A stretch of DNA of 64,000 nt from positions 62,001 to 126,000 of the forward strand of contig NZ_JAJJPA010000010.1 in NCBI RefSeq assembly GCF_020907985.1. Direction: 5' to 3'. The position numbers and the translations under genes are program-made. Shown piece after piece: positions 7,007 through 14,313 of this stretch (positions within the stretch are counted from its first letter, which is position 1; every line of letters starts with the position of its first letter). Under the pieces are notes generated by a model that did no database searches, was not told the origin of the DNA, and worked only from the letters and a program-made list of their open reading frames with translations. Origin of the DNA: Kitasatospora humi (lineage in GTDB: Bacteria; Actinomycetota; Actinomycetes; Streptomycetales; Streptomycetaceae).

Positions 7007-9091
7007 ATGGAAGAGCCTCGTCGCCTCGGCGGCAGGTACGAGCTCGGCGGCGTCCTCGGACGCGGCGGCATGGCCGAGGTCTACCTCGCCCATGACACCC
7101 GGCTCGGCCGCTCCGTCGCAGTGAAGACGCTCCGGGCGGACATGGCGCGGGACCCCTCGTTCCAGGCCCGCTTCCGCCGCGAGGCCCAGTCCGCCGCCTC
7201 CCTCAACCACCCCGCCATCGTCGCCGTGTACGACACCGGCGAGGACTACATCGACGGCATCTCCATCCCGTACATCGTGATGGAGTACGTCGAGGGCTCC
7301 ACGCTGCGCGAACTGCTGCACTCCGGGCGCCGGTTGCTGCCGGAGCGGGCGCTGGAGATGACCATCGGCATCCTCCAGGCGCTGGAGTACTCGCACCGCG
7401 CCGGCATCGTGCACCGGGACATCAAGCCGGCCAACGTGATGCTCACCCGCCAGGGCAACGTCAAGGTGATGGACTTCGGCATCGCCCGTGCGATGGGTGA
7501 CGCCGGCATGACCATGACCCAGACCTCGGCCGTGATCGGCACCGCCCAGTACCTCTCGCCCGAGCAGGCCAAGGGCGAGACCGTGGACGCCCGCTCCGAC
7601 CTCTACTCCACCGGCTGCCTGCTCTACGAACTGCTCACGCTGCGCCCGCCGTTCGTCGGCGACTCGCCCGTCGCGGTCGCCTACCAGCACGTCCGCGAGG
7701 AGGCCGCGCCGCCGTCCAGCTACGACCCCGAGGTCCGGCCGGAGATCGACGCGATCGTGCTCAAGGCGCTCGCCAAGGAGCGTGACTACCGCTACCAGAG
7801 CGCCGACGAGATGCGCGACGACATCGAGCGCTTCCTCGACGGCCTCCCGGTCGCGGCCGCCCAGCAGGCCGCCGCCTACGGCATGGGCGGCTACGGCTAC
7901 GACCAGCACGGCTACCCGGCGCAGCACGACCCGTACGGCCAGACCAGCATGATGCCGCAGGCCGGTGCCGCCGCGCCCACCACCATGCTCCCGCCGGTCG
8001 GCGGCCAGGGCGGCTACGACTCGAACGGCTACCCCGACGACGGCTACGGCGACGGCGGCGACGACGTCCCGCGCAGCCGGCGCCGCGACGACCAGCCGAA
8101 GAAGAGCAACACCTCCTGGGTCATCCTGGCGCTCGCCGCGGTGCTGGTGCTGGTCGGTTCGTTCTTCGTCGCCCAGGCCATGTTCAAGGGCGGCGGCGGC
8201 AGCAAGCAGATCGCCGCGCCCAACCTCGCCGGCAAGACGTTCGACGACGCCACCAACTACGCGCACAACGTCAGCGCCAAACTGACCGTGGCGAAGGGCG
8301 CCGCGATGCCCTGCGGCAACGTGGCCAAGGACCAGGTCTGCCAGCAGAGCCCCACGGCCGGCACCCAGATGCCCGAGAACGGCACGATCGACGTCCAGCT
8401 CTCCAGCGGCCCCAGCCAGGTCCAGGTGCCCGACGAGAGCGGCAAGAACAAGGACACCGCGACCGCCGAGCTGCAGAAGGCCGGCTTCCAGCTCGGCTCG
8501 CCGGTCTACGAGAACAGCGACTCCGTCCCGCAGGATTCGGTGATCTCGCAGGACCCGCCGGCCGGCACCCAGGTGGCTCCCGGCTCCACGGTCACCCTGC
8601 ACGTCTCGCAGGGCACGGGCATGACCACCGTGCCCAACGTGGTCGGCCAGCCGGTCGACCAGGCGACCGCCACCCTGAAGAACGCCGGCTTCTCGGTCGA
8701 CTCCAGCAAGAGCACCCCGAGCACCAACGCCAGCCAGGTGGTCAACACCGTGGCCTCGCAGAGCCCCGCCAAGGCGGCCCCGGGGGCGACCATCACGCTG
8801 ACCGTCTACGGGCCGCCGGCCAAGGTCACCGTGCCGATCGTCGTCGGCAAGACCTACAAGGACGCGTTCGCAGCACTCAACGCGCTGCACCTGGCATCGA
8901 CGGTGGTCGCCGGACCGCAGGACGACAATGCGATCGTCACCGCCGTCAACCCCCAGGCCGGTTCGCAGGTCGACCCGTCGCAGGTGATCCAGCTGACCAC
9001 CCAGCCGGGGAACGCGAGCCCGCCCGGCAAAGGGGGCAGCCCCGCCGCCGGGGGGCTCACCGGCTTTCCCCCCCTCGGCGGGGGCAACTAG
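7007..9091 (+). CDS. pknB: PASTA-domain Ser/Thr protein kinase PknB
   Basis: A 694-residue receptor kinase. The cytoplasmic kinase domain (about 10-280) has the glycine loop GRGGMAEVY, the ATP lysine K40 in VAVKTLRAD, the catalytic HRDIKPANVM (Asp about 138), DFGIARAMGD and a Thr-rich activation loop MTMTQTSAVIGT. A Gly/Tyr/Gln-rich juxtamembrane region leads to a membrane helix (about 370-388) and four extracellular PASTA repeats (about 395-680) that sense peptidoglycan fragments or lipid II. ATG 7007 is preceded by GGGGGAGAGGG; the upstream in-frame ATG at 6923 would add an atypical extension. The kinase is paired with the phosphatase PstP in the same cluster. A hairpin at 9125-9160 ends it. 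Confidence 0.96.
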   Translation: MEEPRRLGGRYELGGVLGRGGMAEVYLAHDTRLGRSVAVKTLRADMARDPSFQARFRREAQSAASLNHPAIVAVYDTGEDYIDGISIPYIVMEYVEGSTLRELLHSGRRLLPERALEMTIGILQALEYSHRAGIVHRDIKPANVMLTRQGNVKVMDFGIARAMGDAGMTMTQTSAVIGTAQYLSPEQAKGETVDARSDLYSTGCLLYELLTLRPPFVGDSPVAVAYQHVREEAAPPSSYDPEVRPEIDAIVLKALAKERDYRYQSADEMRDDIERFLDGLPVAAAQQAAAYGMGGYGYDQHGYPAQHDPYGQTSMMPQAGAAAPTTMLPPVGGQGGYDSNGYPDDGYGDGGDDVPRSRRRDDQPKKSNTSWVILALAAVLVLVGSFFVAQAMFKGGGGSKQIAAPNLAGKTFDDATNYAHNVSAKLTVAKGAAMPCGNVAKDQVCQQSPTAGTQMPENGTIDVQLSSGPSQVQVPDESGKNKDTATAELQKAGFQLGSPVYENSDSVPQDSVISQDPPAGTQVAPGSTVTLHVSQGTGMTTVPNVVGQPVDQATATLKNAGFSVDSSKSTPSTNASQVVNTVASQSPAKAAPGATITLTVYGPPAKVTVPIVVGKTYKDAFAALNALHLASTVVAGPQDDNAIVTAVNPQAGSQVDPSQVIQLTTQPGNASPPGKGGSPAAGGLTGFPPLGGGN

Positions 9092-9124
9092 GCACCACCG
9101 GTAGCGGACCCTGAGCGAGCACAG

Positions 9125-9160
9125 GGGGCTGTGGACAACCCGTCAGTTGCCCACAGCCCC
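9125..9160. terminator. Terminator of pknB built on a DnaA box
   Basis: A 15-bp stem with one mismatch (GGGGCTGTGGACAAC with GTTGCCCACAGCCCC) encloses a 6-base loop, 33 bp after pknB. The left arm contains the perfect DnaA box TGTGGACAA at 9130-9138. Confidence 0.65.
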
Positions 9161-9192
9161 TTGGCCTTTCCCGGAGCAGCGTCCCCGCCGCG

Positions 9193-9201
9193 TTGTCCAC
9201 A
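9193..9201. promoter_or_regulatory. DnaA box
   Basis: A perfect TTGTCCACA just beyond the 3' end of the bro gene. It pairs with the box at 9130-9138 (opposite orientation) and one at 9989-9997 (TGTGGACAA) upstream of bro, so the gene is bracketed by three perfect DnaA boxes far from oriC. Confidence 0.6.
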
Positions 9202-9206
9202 GCCCG

Positions 9207-9863
9207 TCAGTACCGGCGCCGGCGGCCGTGGCCCGGCGCGCCGGACATGGTGCAGAGCAGCTCCACCCGCCCGCCCAGCGTCCACATCGCCCCCGACACC
9301 TCGGCCAGCCGGGCACTCATCGCCGCCAGCAGCTCCGCGTCCCGCCGCACCCGCAGGGAGAGCTCGGCGTGGCGCTGCTCCAGGGCGGTGACCTGGTCCA
9401 GGAGGCCCTCGTGGCGGGCTTCCAGCTCCTGGACGCGGTGCTCGAAGAGCTGAGTGGCCCGGCCGGCGATGTCGGTGACCATGGCTTCGGCCCAACCCGG
9501 TCGCGGGGCCGCCTCGGGCTCGGGCTCGGGCGCATAGCGGCCGGTGCGGCGGATCGCGGGGATGACCTCGTGAGTGAGCCAGCGCTTGAAGGCGCGGGCC
9601 TGCGGCTTGCGGGAGCGGAGGACCAGCGAGTACAGGCCAGGCTCGTTGATGATGGAGACGCGTCGACGGCCGACGCTGGTGTAAGCAATGGTTACACCAA
9701 CCTCGTCCTCGTCGAGCGTCTGCAGAGCCTTCCGCGAGTTGCTGTGCTCCAGCACCGCGCAGACATCCGCCGCGACCCACCAAGGCTCGCCCTCAATGGT
9801 CACCACCCGGACTTCCCGGCCCTCGAAGTCGAACGGGATGACCGGGTTTTCCATGTTCGTCAT
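9207..9863 (-). CDS. Bro-N domain (phage antirepressor-like) protein
   Basis: A 218-residue protein from ATG 9863 (ATG 9854 is an alternative start). The N-terminal half (about residues 5-110) is a BRO-N domain: NPVIPFDFEGREVRVVTIEG, WWVAADVCAVLEHSNSRKAL, DEDEVGV, VSIINEPGLYSLVLRSRKPQA and FKRWLTHEVIPAIRRTGRY. The C-terminal half is a Leu/Glu/Arg-rich coiled coil instead of the KilA-C or ANT domain usual in phage antirepressors, and ends in a basic tail. BRO-N domains bind DNA and are typical of phages and mobile elements. This one sits alone in a core chromosomal region between pknB and two sortase genes. Two near-identical palindromes, one inside the gene and one upstream, suggest autoregulation. 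No integrase or other phage gene is nearby. Confidence 0.85.
   Translation of the reverse strand: MTNMENPVIPFDFEGREVRVVTIEGEPWWVAADVCAVLEHSNSRKALQTLDEDEVGVTIAYTSVGRRRVSIINEPGLYSLVLRSRKPQARAFKRWLTHEVIPAIRRTGRYAPEPEPEAAPRPGWAEAMVTDIAGRATQLFEHRVQELEARHEGLLDQVTALEQRHAELSLRVRRDAELLAAMSARLAEVSGAMWTLGGRVELLCTMSGAPGHGRRRRY
9677..9699. promoter_or_regulatory. Operator-like palindrome inside bro
   Basis: The half-sites GGTGTAAGCA (9678-9687) and TGGTTACACC (9689-9698) are inverted repeats around a single central base with one mismatch, and one flanking pair extends the match. The right half-site is identical to that of the palindrome at 10002-10028. Confidence 0.55.
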
Positions 9864-9988
9864 ACCAACCCAAACGATTCGCCCGAACGGCTGGTAGCGC
9901 GCCGCCCCAGCGCACCACCCCGGCGCACGGGAGTGCGCCCGGTCTCCAAGCATTCTGAGGACCGCGGGCCGCACCGACCTCTCGTGCC

Positions 9989-9997
9989 TGTGGACAA
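9989..9997. promoter_or_regulatory. DnaA box upstream of bro
   Basis: A perfect TGTGGACAA (reverse complement TTGTCCACA) in the 167-bp gap between bro and the sortase gene, 4 bp from the operator-like palindrome. Confidence 0.5.
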
Positions 9998-10001
9998 CCC
10001 T

Positions 10002-10028
10002 GGAGGTGCAACCAGTGGTTACACCTCC
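10002..10028. promoter_or_regulatory. Operator-like palindrome upstream of bro
   Basis: A 27-bp inverted repeat with 13-bp arms and one mismatch: GGAGGTGCAACCA then a central G then TGGTTACACCTCC. It lies about 140 bp upstream of the bro start and directly after the end of the upstream sortase gene. It shares the GGTGTAACCA half-site with the palindrome inside bro. This suggests a dimeric regulator, possibly Bro itself, binding both. Confidence 0.6.
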
Positions 10029-10030
10029 CC

Positions 10031-10747
10031 TCACCGCAACTCCCCCGGCAAAGTCCGCTTCGCGTCCACCGGGTCCACCCGCACCAGGCTCCCCCAGACC
10101 GCCGTCCGGTACTCCGAGGTGTACACCGGCGTGCAGGTGGTCAGGGTGATGTACCGCCCCGGCTTGGTGTAGCCCGCCTTCGCCGGGACCGGGGCGACGA
10201 CGCCGACGTCGTCCTCGGTGGTCCGGTCGAGTACCGCGTCCACCCGGTAGACGTACCAGTGGTCGCGGGTCTCCACCACGATCGGGTCACCCTTGGAGAC
10301 CGCGTCCAGGTCGTGGAACCGGGCGCCGTGGCCGTCGCGGTGGGCGGCCAGGGCGAAGTTGCCGGACGGGTCCCACGGCATCGCGGGGCCGAAGGGCTGG
10401 GTGTAGACCCCGGCGACGCCCTGGTTGAGCACCGCGGGGTCGGTGCCGAGCTTGATCAGCACCGAGTAGCCGCGCCCCATCGCCGGCACGTGCAGGAACC
10501 CGATGCCCCCGGCGTCGAGGCCGGCCGGCGCCGCGTCACCCGGAACCGTCCAGGACCCGCGCAGCCGCCGGCCGTCCTGGTCGGCCTGACGGTCCGCCAG
10601 CAGGTCGGTCCACCAGAGCGAGTAGGCGACGAAGAGCGCCAGCACCACCCCGAGGGTGACCAGCAGCTCACCGGCGAGCCCGAGCACCCGGGCGGTCGGC
10701 GAGCGGCGGCGCGGCAGCCTGGTGCTCCCGGCTGGCTGCTGCGCCAT
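10031..10747 (-). CDS. Class E sortase (SrtE2-type)
   Basis: A 238-residue membrane-anchored transpeptidase. A basic N-terminus (RLPRRRSPTARV) precedes one membrane helix (about 22-45). The sortase fold has the catalytic His in FALAAHRDGHG, Cys about 205 in TLTTCTP and Arg in SEYRTAVWG, so the triad is intact. Class E sortases recognise LAxTG-type signals and attach proteins, such as the long chaplins of streptomycetes, to peptidoglycan. It lies 36 bp downstream of a second class E sortase, and the two probably form an operon. The closely spaced pair matches the srtE1-srtE2 arrangement known next to pknB in streptomycetes. Which is E1 or E2 is inferred from order only. Confidence 0.9.
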   Translation of the reverse strand: MAQQPAGSTRLPRRRSPTARVLGLAGELLVTLGVVLALFVAYSLWWTDLLADRQADQDGRRLRGSWTVPGDAAPAGLDAGGIGFLHVPAMGRGYSVLIKLGTDPAVLNQGVAGVYTQPFGPAMPWDPSGNFALAAHRDGHGARFHDLDAVSKGDPIVVETRDHWYVYRVDAVLDRTTEDDVGVVAPVPAKAGYTKPGRYITLTTCTPVYTSEYRTAVWGSLVRVDPVDAKRTLPGELR

Positions 10748-10782
10748 GCGGCCTCGCTCCCGGTGGGTGGAGAAGCCTCGGG

Positions 10783-11823
10783 TCAGGGGCTGGTGAGGGC
10801 CGGCGGCTCTCCCTGACTCCTCGGTCGGTCATCGATCATCTTGCCAAAGACGATCAGCCGACCCCTGGCGCTGAACTCGGGCGTACAGGTGGTCATGGTG
10901 ATGTACCGCCCCGATTGGGTGAACGGCGACCCCTTGGGGACCGCCTGCAGCACCGAGACGTTGGTCGGCGGGGTCTCCGGGATGCCGCCCTCCACCTCGT
11001 AGGTGTAGTAGTCGGTGCCCGTCTCCACCACGATCTTGTCGCCGGGGGCGAGCTCGGCGAGCTTGCGGAACGGTTGGCCGTGCGTGGTGCGGTGACCGGC
11101 CACGGCGAAGTTGCCGGACGGGTCCCAGGGCATCGAGGTGCCGGTGTAGTGGCCGACCAGGCCGTGGTCGAGCACCTTGGTGGTGTCGGTGCCCTCGGCG
11201 ACCGGGTCGGTGAGGCCGATCTTGGGCACGTGGATGATGGCGAAGCCCTTGCCGGGGGCGAACGCCGGCGGCGGCGCGGACTGACCGGGGCCGGGCGGCG
11301 GTGCGGTGGGGTGGTCGAACTGCTGCTCCAGCTTGTCGCGGGTGCCGTCAGCTATCGCATCGGCCTGCACGTTGGTCCACCAGAGCTGGTAGGCGACGAA
11401 CAGCAGCATCACCAGGCCCGTGGTGATGAACAGCTCGCCGACCAGCCGGGCCGCGATCACCCGCTTGCGCTCCTTGGGCCGGACCACCGGCCCGCGTCGC
11501 CCGGTGGACCGCCGGCGGCCGCTGCCCGAGCGCACCCCGACCCGGCCCTGGGCGCGCCGCCCCTCGCTCCGGCCGCCCTGCTCGCCCGACCGGCCGGCCG
11601 ACTGCGCGGGCACGGTGACCGCCCGCAGTTGCAGCGTCTGATCGGCCAGCCACGGATACTCCGGCGCCGGGTAGTCCGGCTGCTCGGCCGCGGGGACCGC
11701 CGGTTCGACGGGCTGGTAGACCCCCCAGCCGTCGGACTCGCCCTGGTGCGCCCCGGCCGGCGGCTCCTGCCACCGACCGCCGTACCCCTCGTCTCGGCGC
11801 CCTTCCGGGCGCACGGCCGTCAT
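10783..11823 (-). CDS. Class E sortase (SrtE1-type)
   Basis: A 346-residue sortase with a longer N-terminal cytoplasmic region (about 135 residues, rich in Gly, Glu, Gln and Arg, ending in a basic RRRSTGRRGP stretch). A membrane helix follows (about 140-160, FITTGLVMLLFVAYQLWW), then the catalytic domain with His in FAVAGHRTTHG, Cys about 313 in TMTTCTP and Arg in SARGRLIVFG. It is the upstream partner of the sortase at 10031-10747, with a similar catalytic half. It lies only 4 bp after the pabA/trpG-type gene, so the small membrane protein, glutaminase and both sortases may be co-transcribed. The long N-terminus is the main difference from its neighbour. Confidence 0.9.
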   Translation of the reverse strand: MTAVRPEGRRDEGYGGRWQEPPAGAHQGESDGWGVYQPVEPAVPAAEQPDYPAPEYPWLADQTLQLRAVTVPAQSAGRSGEQGGRSEGRRAQGRVGVRSGSGRRRSTGRRGPVVRPKERKRVIAARLVGELFITTGLVMLLFVAYQLWWTNVQADAIADGTRDKLEQQFDHPTAPPPGPGQSAPPPAFAPGKGFAIIHVPKIGLTDPVAEGTDTTKVLDHGLVGHYTGTSMPWDPSGNFAVAGHRTTHGQPFRKLAELAPGDKIVVETGTDYYTYEVEGGIPETPPTNVSVLQAVPKGSPFTQSGRYITMTTCTPEFSARGRLIVFGKMIDDRPRSQGEPPALTSP

Positions 11824-11827
11824 CGCC

Positions 11828-12490
11828 TCAACCCCGGCCGATCACCGGTGCGAGTCCGACCGATCGGCCGACCGCCTCCGGGTCGCCGCACTCGGCCAAC
11901 CAGTTGGCCAGCATTCGGTGTCCCCCCTCGGTGAGCACCGACTCGGGGTGGAACTGCACCCCTTCCACGGGCAGCTCCCGGTGCCTCAGCCCCATGATGA
12001 CACCGCTCTCGGTCCGCGCGGTGACCACCAGCTCGGCGGGGACCGTGGTCGGCTCGACGGCCAGCGAGTGGTAGCGGGTGGCGGTCATCGGCGAGGGCAG
12101 GCCGGCGAAGACACCACCGTCCTCGTGTTCGACCAGCGAGGTCTTGCCGTGCAGCAGCTCGGGGGCCCGGTCGACCACCGCGCCGTAGGCCACCGCGATC
12201 GACTGCAGGCCCAGGCAGACGCCGAACAGCGGCAGTCCGATGGCGGCACAGTGCCGCACCATCTCGATGCAGACCCCGGCCTCCTCGGGCGCGCCGGGGC
12301 CGGGGGAGAGCAGCACCCCGTCGTACCCCCGCTCGCCGTCGCGCCGCACCGCCCGACCCGCCGTCAGCTCGTCATTGCGCACCACCTCGCAGGTGGCGCC
12401 CAGCTGGTAGAGGTACTGGACCAGGTTGAAGACGAAGCTGTCGTAGTTGTCCACCACGAGGATGCGCGGGGTGGTGACGGTCGAGGCCAT
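11828..12490 (-). CDS. pabA: Class I glutamine amidotransferase, aminodeoxychorismate/anthranilate synthase component II
   Basis: A 220-residue glutaminase subunit from ATG 12490. It starts with ILVVDNYDSFVFNLVQYL and has LLSPGPGAPEEAG, the nucleophile Cys92 in FGVCLGLQS, HGKTSLVEH, TRYHSL, and the His-Glu pair in VQFHPESVL: a complete class I amidotransferase triad. Such subunits supply ammonia from glutamine for p-aminobenzoate (folate) or anthranilate (tryptophan) synthesis. No partner synthase is adjacent, so assignment to pabA rather than trpG rests on the conserved location near pknB in related genomes. The upstream extension of the frame to 12790 is not coding. Confidence 0.88.
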   Translation of the reverse strand: MASTVTTPRILVVDNYDSFVFNLVQYLYQLGATCEVVRNDELTAGRAVRRDGERGYDGVLLSPGPGAPEEAGVCIEMVRHCAAIGLPLFGVCLGLQSIAVAYGAVVDRAPELLHGKTSLVEHEDGGVFAGLPSPMTATRYHSLAVEPTTVPAELVVTARTESGVIMGLRHRELPVEGVQFHPESVLTEGGHRMLANWLAECGDPEAVGRSVGLAPVIGRG

Positions 12491-12567
12491 GGCTGCTGAC
12501 TCCGGTGGGGTGCGGGCGGGACTGCTGGCGGGAGGTGGCGTGCCCGGTCCGGGCGGCCGGGGGACGG

Positions 12568-12741
12568 TCAGCCGTGGCCACCGCCGTTGTTCACCGTGAC
12601 GTCGTTGAACGGGAGCAGCGGTTCCGCCCACGGGAAGACGTACTGGAAGAGCAGGTAGACCACGCCGAGGACGAGCAGCAGCGAGATGATCGCGCGGACC
12701 AGGGTGTTCCCCGGCAGGTGCCGCCAGATCCAGGCGTACAT
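12568..12741 (-). CDS. Small single-pass membrane protein (57 aa)
   Basis: ATG 12741 gives MYAWIWRHLPGNTLVRAII followed by a membrane helix (about 16-36, rich in Leu and Val), the aromatic FQYVFPWAEPLLPFNDVTV and a GGGHG tail. The protein is conserved at this spot in streptomycetes as a short hypothetical membrane protein. The C-terminal half has amphipathic, likely extracytoplasmic character. It lies between the DUF881 gene and pabA, on the same strand as both. The function is unknown. The start is supported by an AGGGAGCACC ribosome site 3 bp upstream. Confidence 0.75.
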   Translation of the reverse strand: MYAWIWRHLPGNTLVRAIISLLLVLGVVYLLFQYVFPWAEPLLPFNDVTVNNGGGHG

Positions 12742-12838
12742 GGTGCTCCCTACAGTCGGGCCGTGGGCACCAGAGTAGACCGCGAGCCACGGCCGTTGGC
12801 CGGACCGGGAAATTTCCCGCGCCCCGGCGCGAGGGGTG

Positions 12839-13621
12839 CTACTGACCGGTGACGGCGTGCAGGTCGGTGCCGCCGGTGTAGCCGGGCAGGGTGAGGTCGC
12901 CGGTCTCCTGCACCTTCCAGCCCAGGCCGTAGGCCGCGACGTACTGCAGGTAGTTGCGGATCGAGGGGTCGGCGTCGACCGCGGCGCGCAGGTCGGCCGT
13001 CCTGCCGACGGCCCGGATGACGTACGGCGGCGAGTAGACCCGGCCCTGCAGCAGCAGGGTGTTGCCGACGCAGCGGACCGCGCTGGTGGCGATCAGCCGC
13101 TGGTCCATCACTTGCACTCCTTCGGCGCCACCGCGCCACAGTGCGTTGACGACGGCCTGGATGTCCTGCTGATGGATCACCAGGTCGTTGACGCCTGGTT
13201 CGGGGACGCCGGGGATCCGGGCGGTGGCGTCGGCCGGCGCGTCGTTCAGGGTGACGGTGAGGCCGGGGCCCTGCAGCTGGTCGAGGCCGGCCAGTCGGCG
13301 CTGCTGGGCGAGTCGGTCGGCGTCGGCCGGGTCGCCGACCTGCTGCCTGGTCAGGGCGTCGGCGCGCTGCTGGAGCTCGGAGAGGTCGGCCTGGGCCTGC
13401 CGGTTCTGGTCGCTGCGCTGCTGTATCAGATCGCCCAGGCGGAGCAGCGAGTTGTCCGAGCGCAGGTCGATGCCGTGGGAGGCGTGCGCGCTGACGTAGA
13501 ACAGGACACCCGCGAGGGCGAAGACACCGCAGGTCAGGGCACGACCGACAATTCGGGTGGAGTTTCGGCGGCCGATGCCCTCCGGGGGGTCCTGCTCTCC
13601 GGAATTCTCGGAATTCGGCAC
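12839..13621 (-). CDS. DUF881 family membrane protein
   Basis: A 260-residue protein with a short cytoplasmic N-terminus, one membrane helix (about 26-45, VGRALTCGVFALAGVLFYVS) and a coiled-coil-prone stretch (about 55-100, LLRLGDLIQQRSDQNRQAQ). A DUF881 domain follows, with GLDQLQGPGLTVTLND, VIHQQDIQAVVNALW, GAEGVQVMDQRL and the end YTGGTDLHAVTGQ. DUF881 proteins are extracytoplasmic and usually encoded with division genes in actinobacteria. It is divergent from crgA with 165 bp between the starts. The function is not established. Confidence 0.88.
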   Translation of the reverse strand: MPNSENSGEQDPPEGIGRRNSTRIVGRALTCGVFALAGVLFYVSAHASHGIDLRSDNSLLRLGDLIQQRSDQNRQAQADLSELQQRADALTRQQVGDPADADRLAQQRRLAGLDQLQGPGLTVTLNDAPADATARIPGVPEPGVNDLVIHQQDIQAVVNALWRGGAEGVQVMDQRLIATSAVRCVGNTLLLQGRVYSPPYVIRAVGRTADLRAAVDADPSIRNYLQYVAAYGLGWKVQETGDLTLPGYTGGTDLHAVTGQ

Positions 13622-13786
13622 CGTACCCTTATCTCCTTCCGACCCGGCGAGCCACTACGCTAACGGACGCCGGTGGCATCTGCGGAGTACCTCCCGGTCT
13701 CCTCTGTACCGACCCGGCTCCGCATTCGCCGCCCCGCCCCGCTGCACCCTGCGCGGTCTCACAGCGCATCGACAGGAGAGCCCCTC

Positions 13787-14038
13787 GTGCCGAAGTCTCG
13801 ACTCCGCAAGAAGTCCGACTACACCCCGCCGACCACGGCGACCGCAGTCAAGATCAGCTCGGGCCGCACCTGGGTCGCTCCGGTGATGCTGGCACTGTTC
13901 CTCATCGGGCTGGCCTGGATCGTCACCTACTACGTGACGAGTGCGAGCTACCCGGTGCGGGCCTGGGGCAACTGGAACATCCTGGTGGGCTTCGGCTTCA
14001 TCGCCGGGGGCTTCGGCGTCTCCACCCAGTGGAAGTAG
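13787..14038 (+). CDS. crgA: Cell division protein CrgA
   Basis: An 83-residue protein from GTG 13787 with the ribosome site GACAGGAGAG. It starts [14 protein letters not shown] and has two membrane helices (about 29-50 and 64-79, [16 protein letters not shown]), ending in STQWK. Length and pattern match CrgA, the small actinobacterial inner-membrane protein that recruits or regulates divisome components (FtsZ, FtsI, FtsQ) and coordinates growth with septation in aerial hyphae. A hairpin at 14079-14111 follows. Confidence 0.95.
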   Translation: MPKSRLRKKSDYTPPTTATAVKISSGRTWVAPVMLALFLIGLAWIVTYYVTSASYPVRAWGNWNILVGFGFIAGGFGVSTQWK

Positions 14039-14078
14039 CGCCCGCGCCCTGAGCGGCCCCCGCTGACCGAGGGGACGA

Positions 14079-14111
14079 GGACCGCTTCGCCGCAGCCCGG
14101 CGGAGCGGTCC
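14079..14111 (+). terminator. Terminator after crgA
   Basis: A 14-bp stem with one wobble (GGACCGCTTCGCCG with CGGCGGAGCGGTCC) and a 5-base CAGCC loop, 41 bp past the crgA stop. Confidence 0.65.
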
Positions 14112-14154
14112 GCCGGGCTGTCCGCGCGCGGCGCGGGTCGGTCATACCGTCCGC

Positions 14155-14304
14155 TTGTCCACATGGTTATCCACAGTGGGGAAAAGTCGACCCACCTTGT
14201 GGATAACTCTGTGCGATCTCCGGATCGCCTGACGATCCCGCAGCGGGACGCGCGTAGACCAGGCGGGCACCGACTGTGTGCACATCACTGCGCACTGTGG
14301 ACAA
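14155..14304. promoter_or_regulatory. Cluster of four perfect DnaA boxes outside oriC
   Basis: Perfect 9-mers at 14155-14163 (TTGTCCACA), 14167-14175 (TTATCCACA), 14198-14206 (TGTGGATAA) and 14296-14304 (TGTGGACAA) lie in the gap between crgA and the rhomboid gene, about 15 kb from oriC. The first three fall within 52 bp. Confidence 0.7.
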
Positions 14305-14313
14305 CTGTGCGGC

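Noticed and set aside
9147-10172. + strand frame antisense to bro
   Set aside because: Low-complexity and biased composition; the BRO-N domain on the other strand explains the region.
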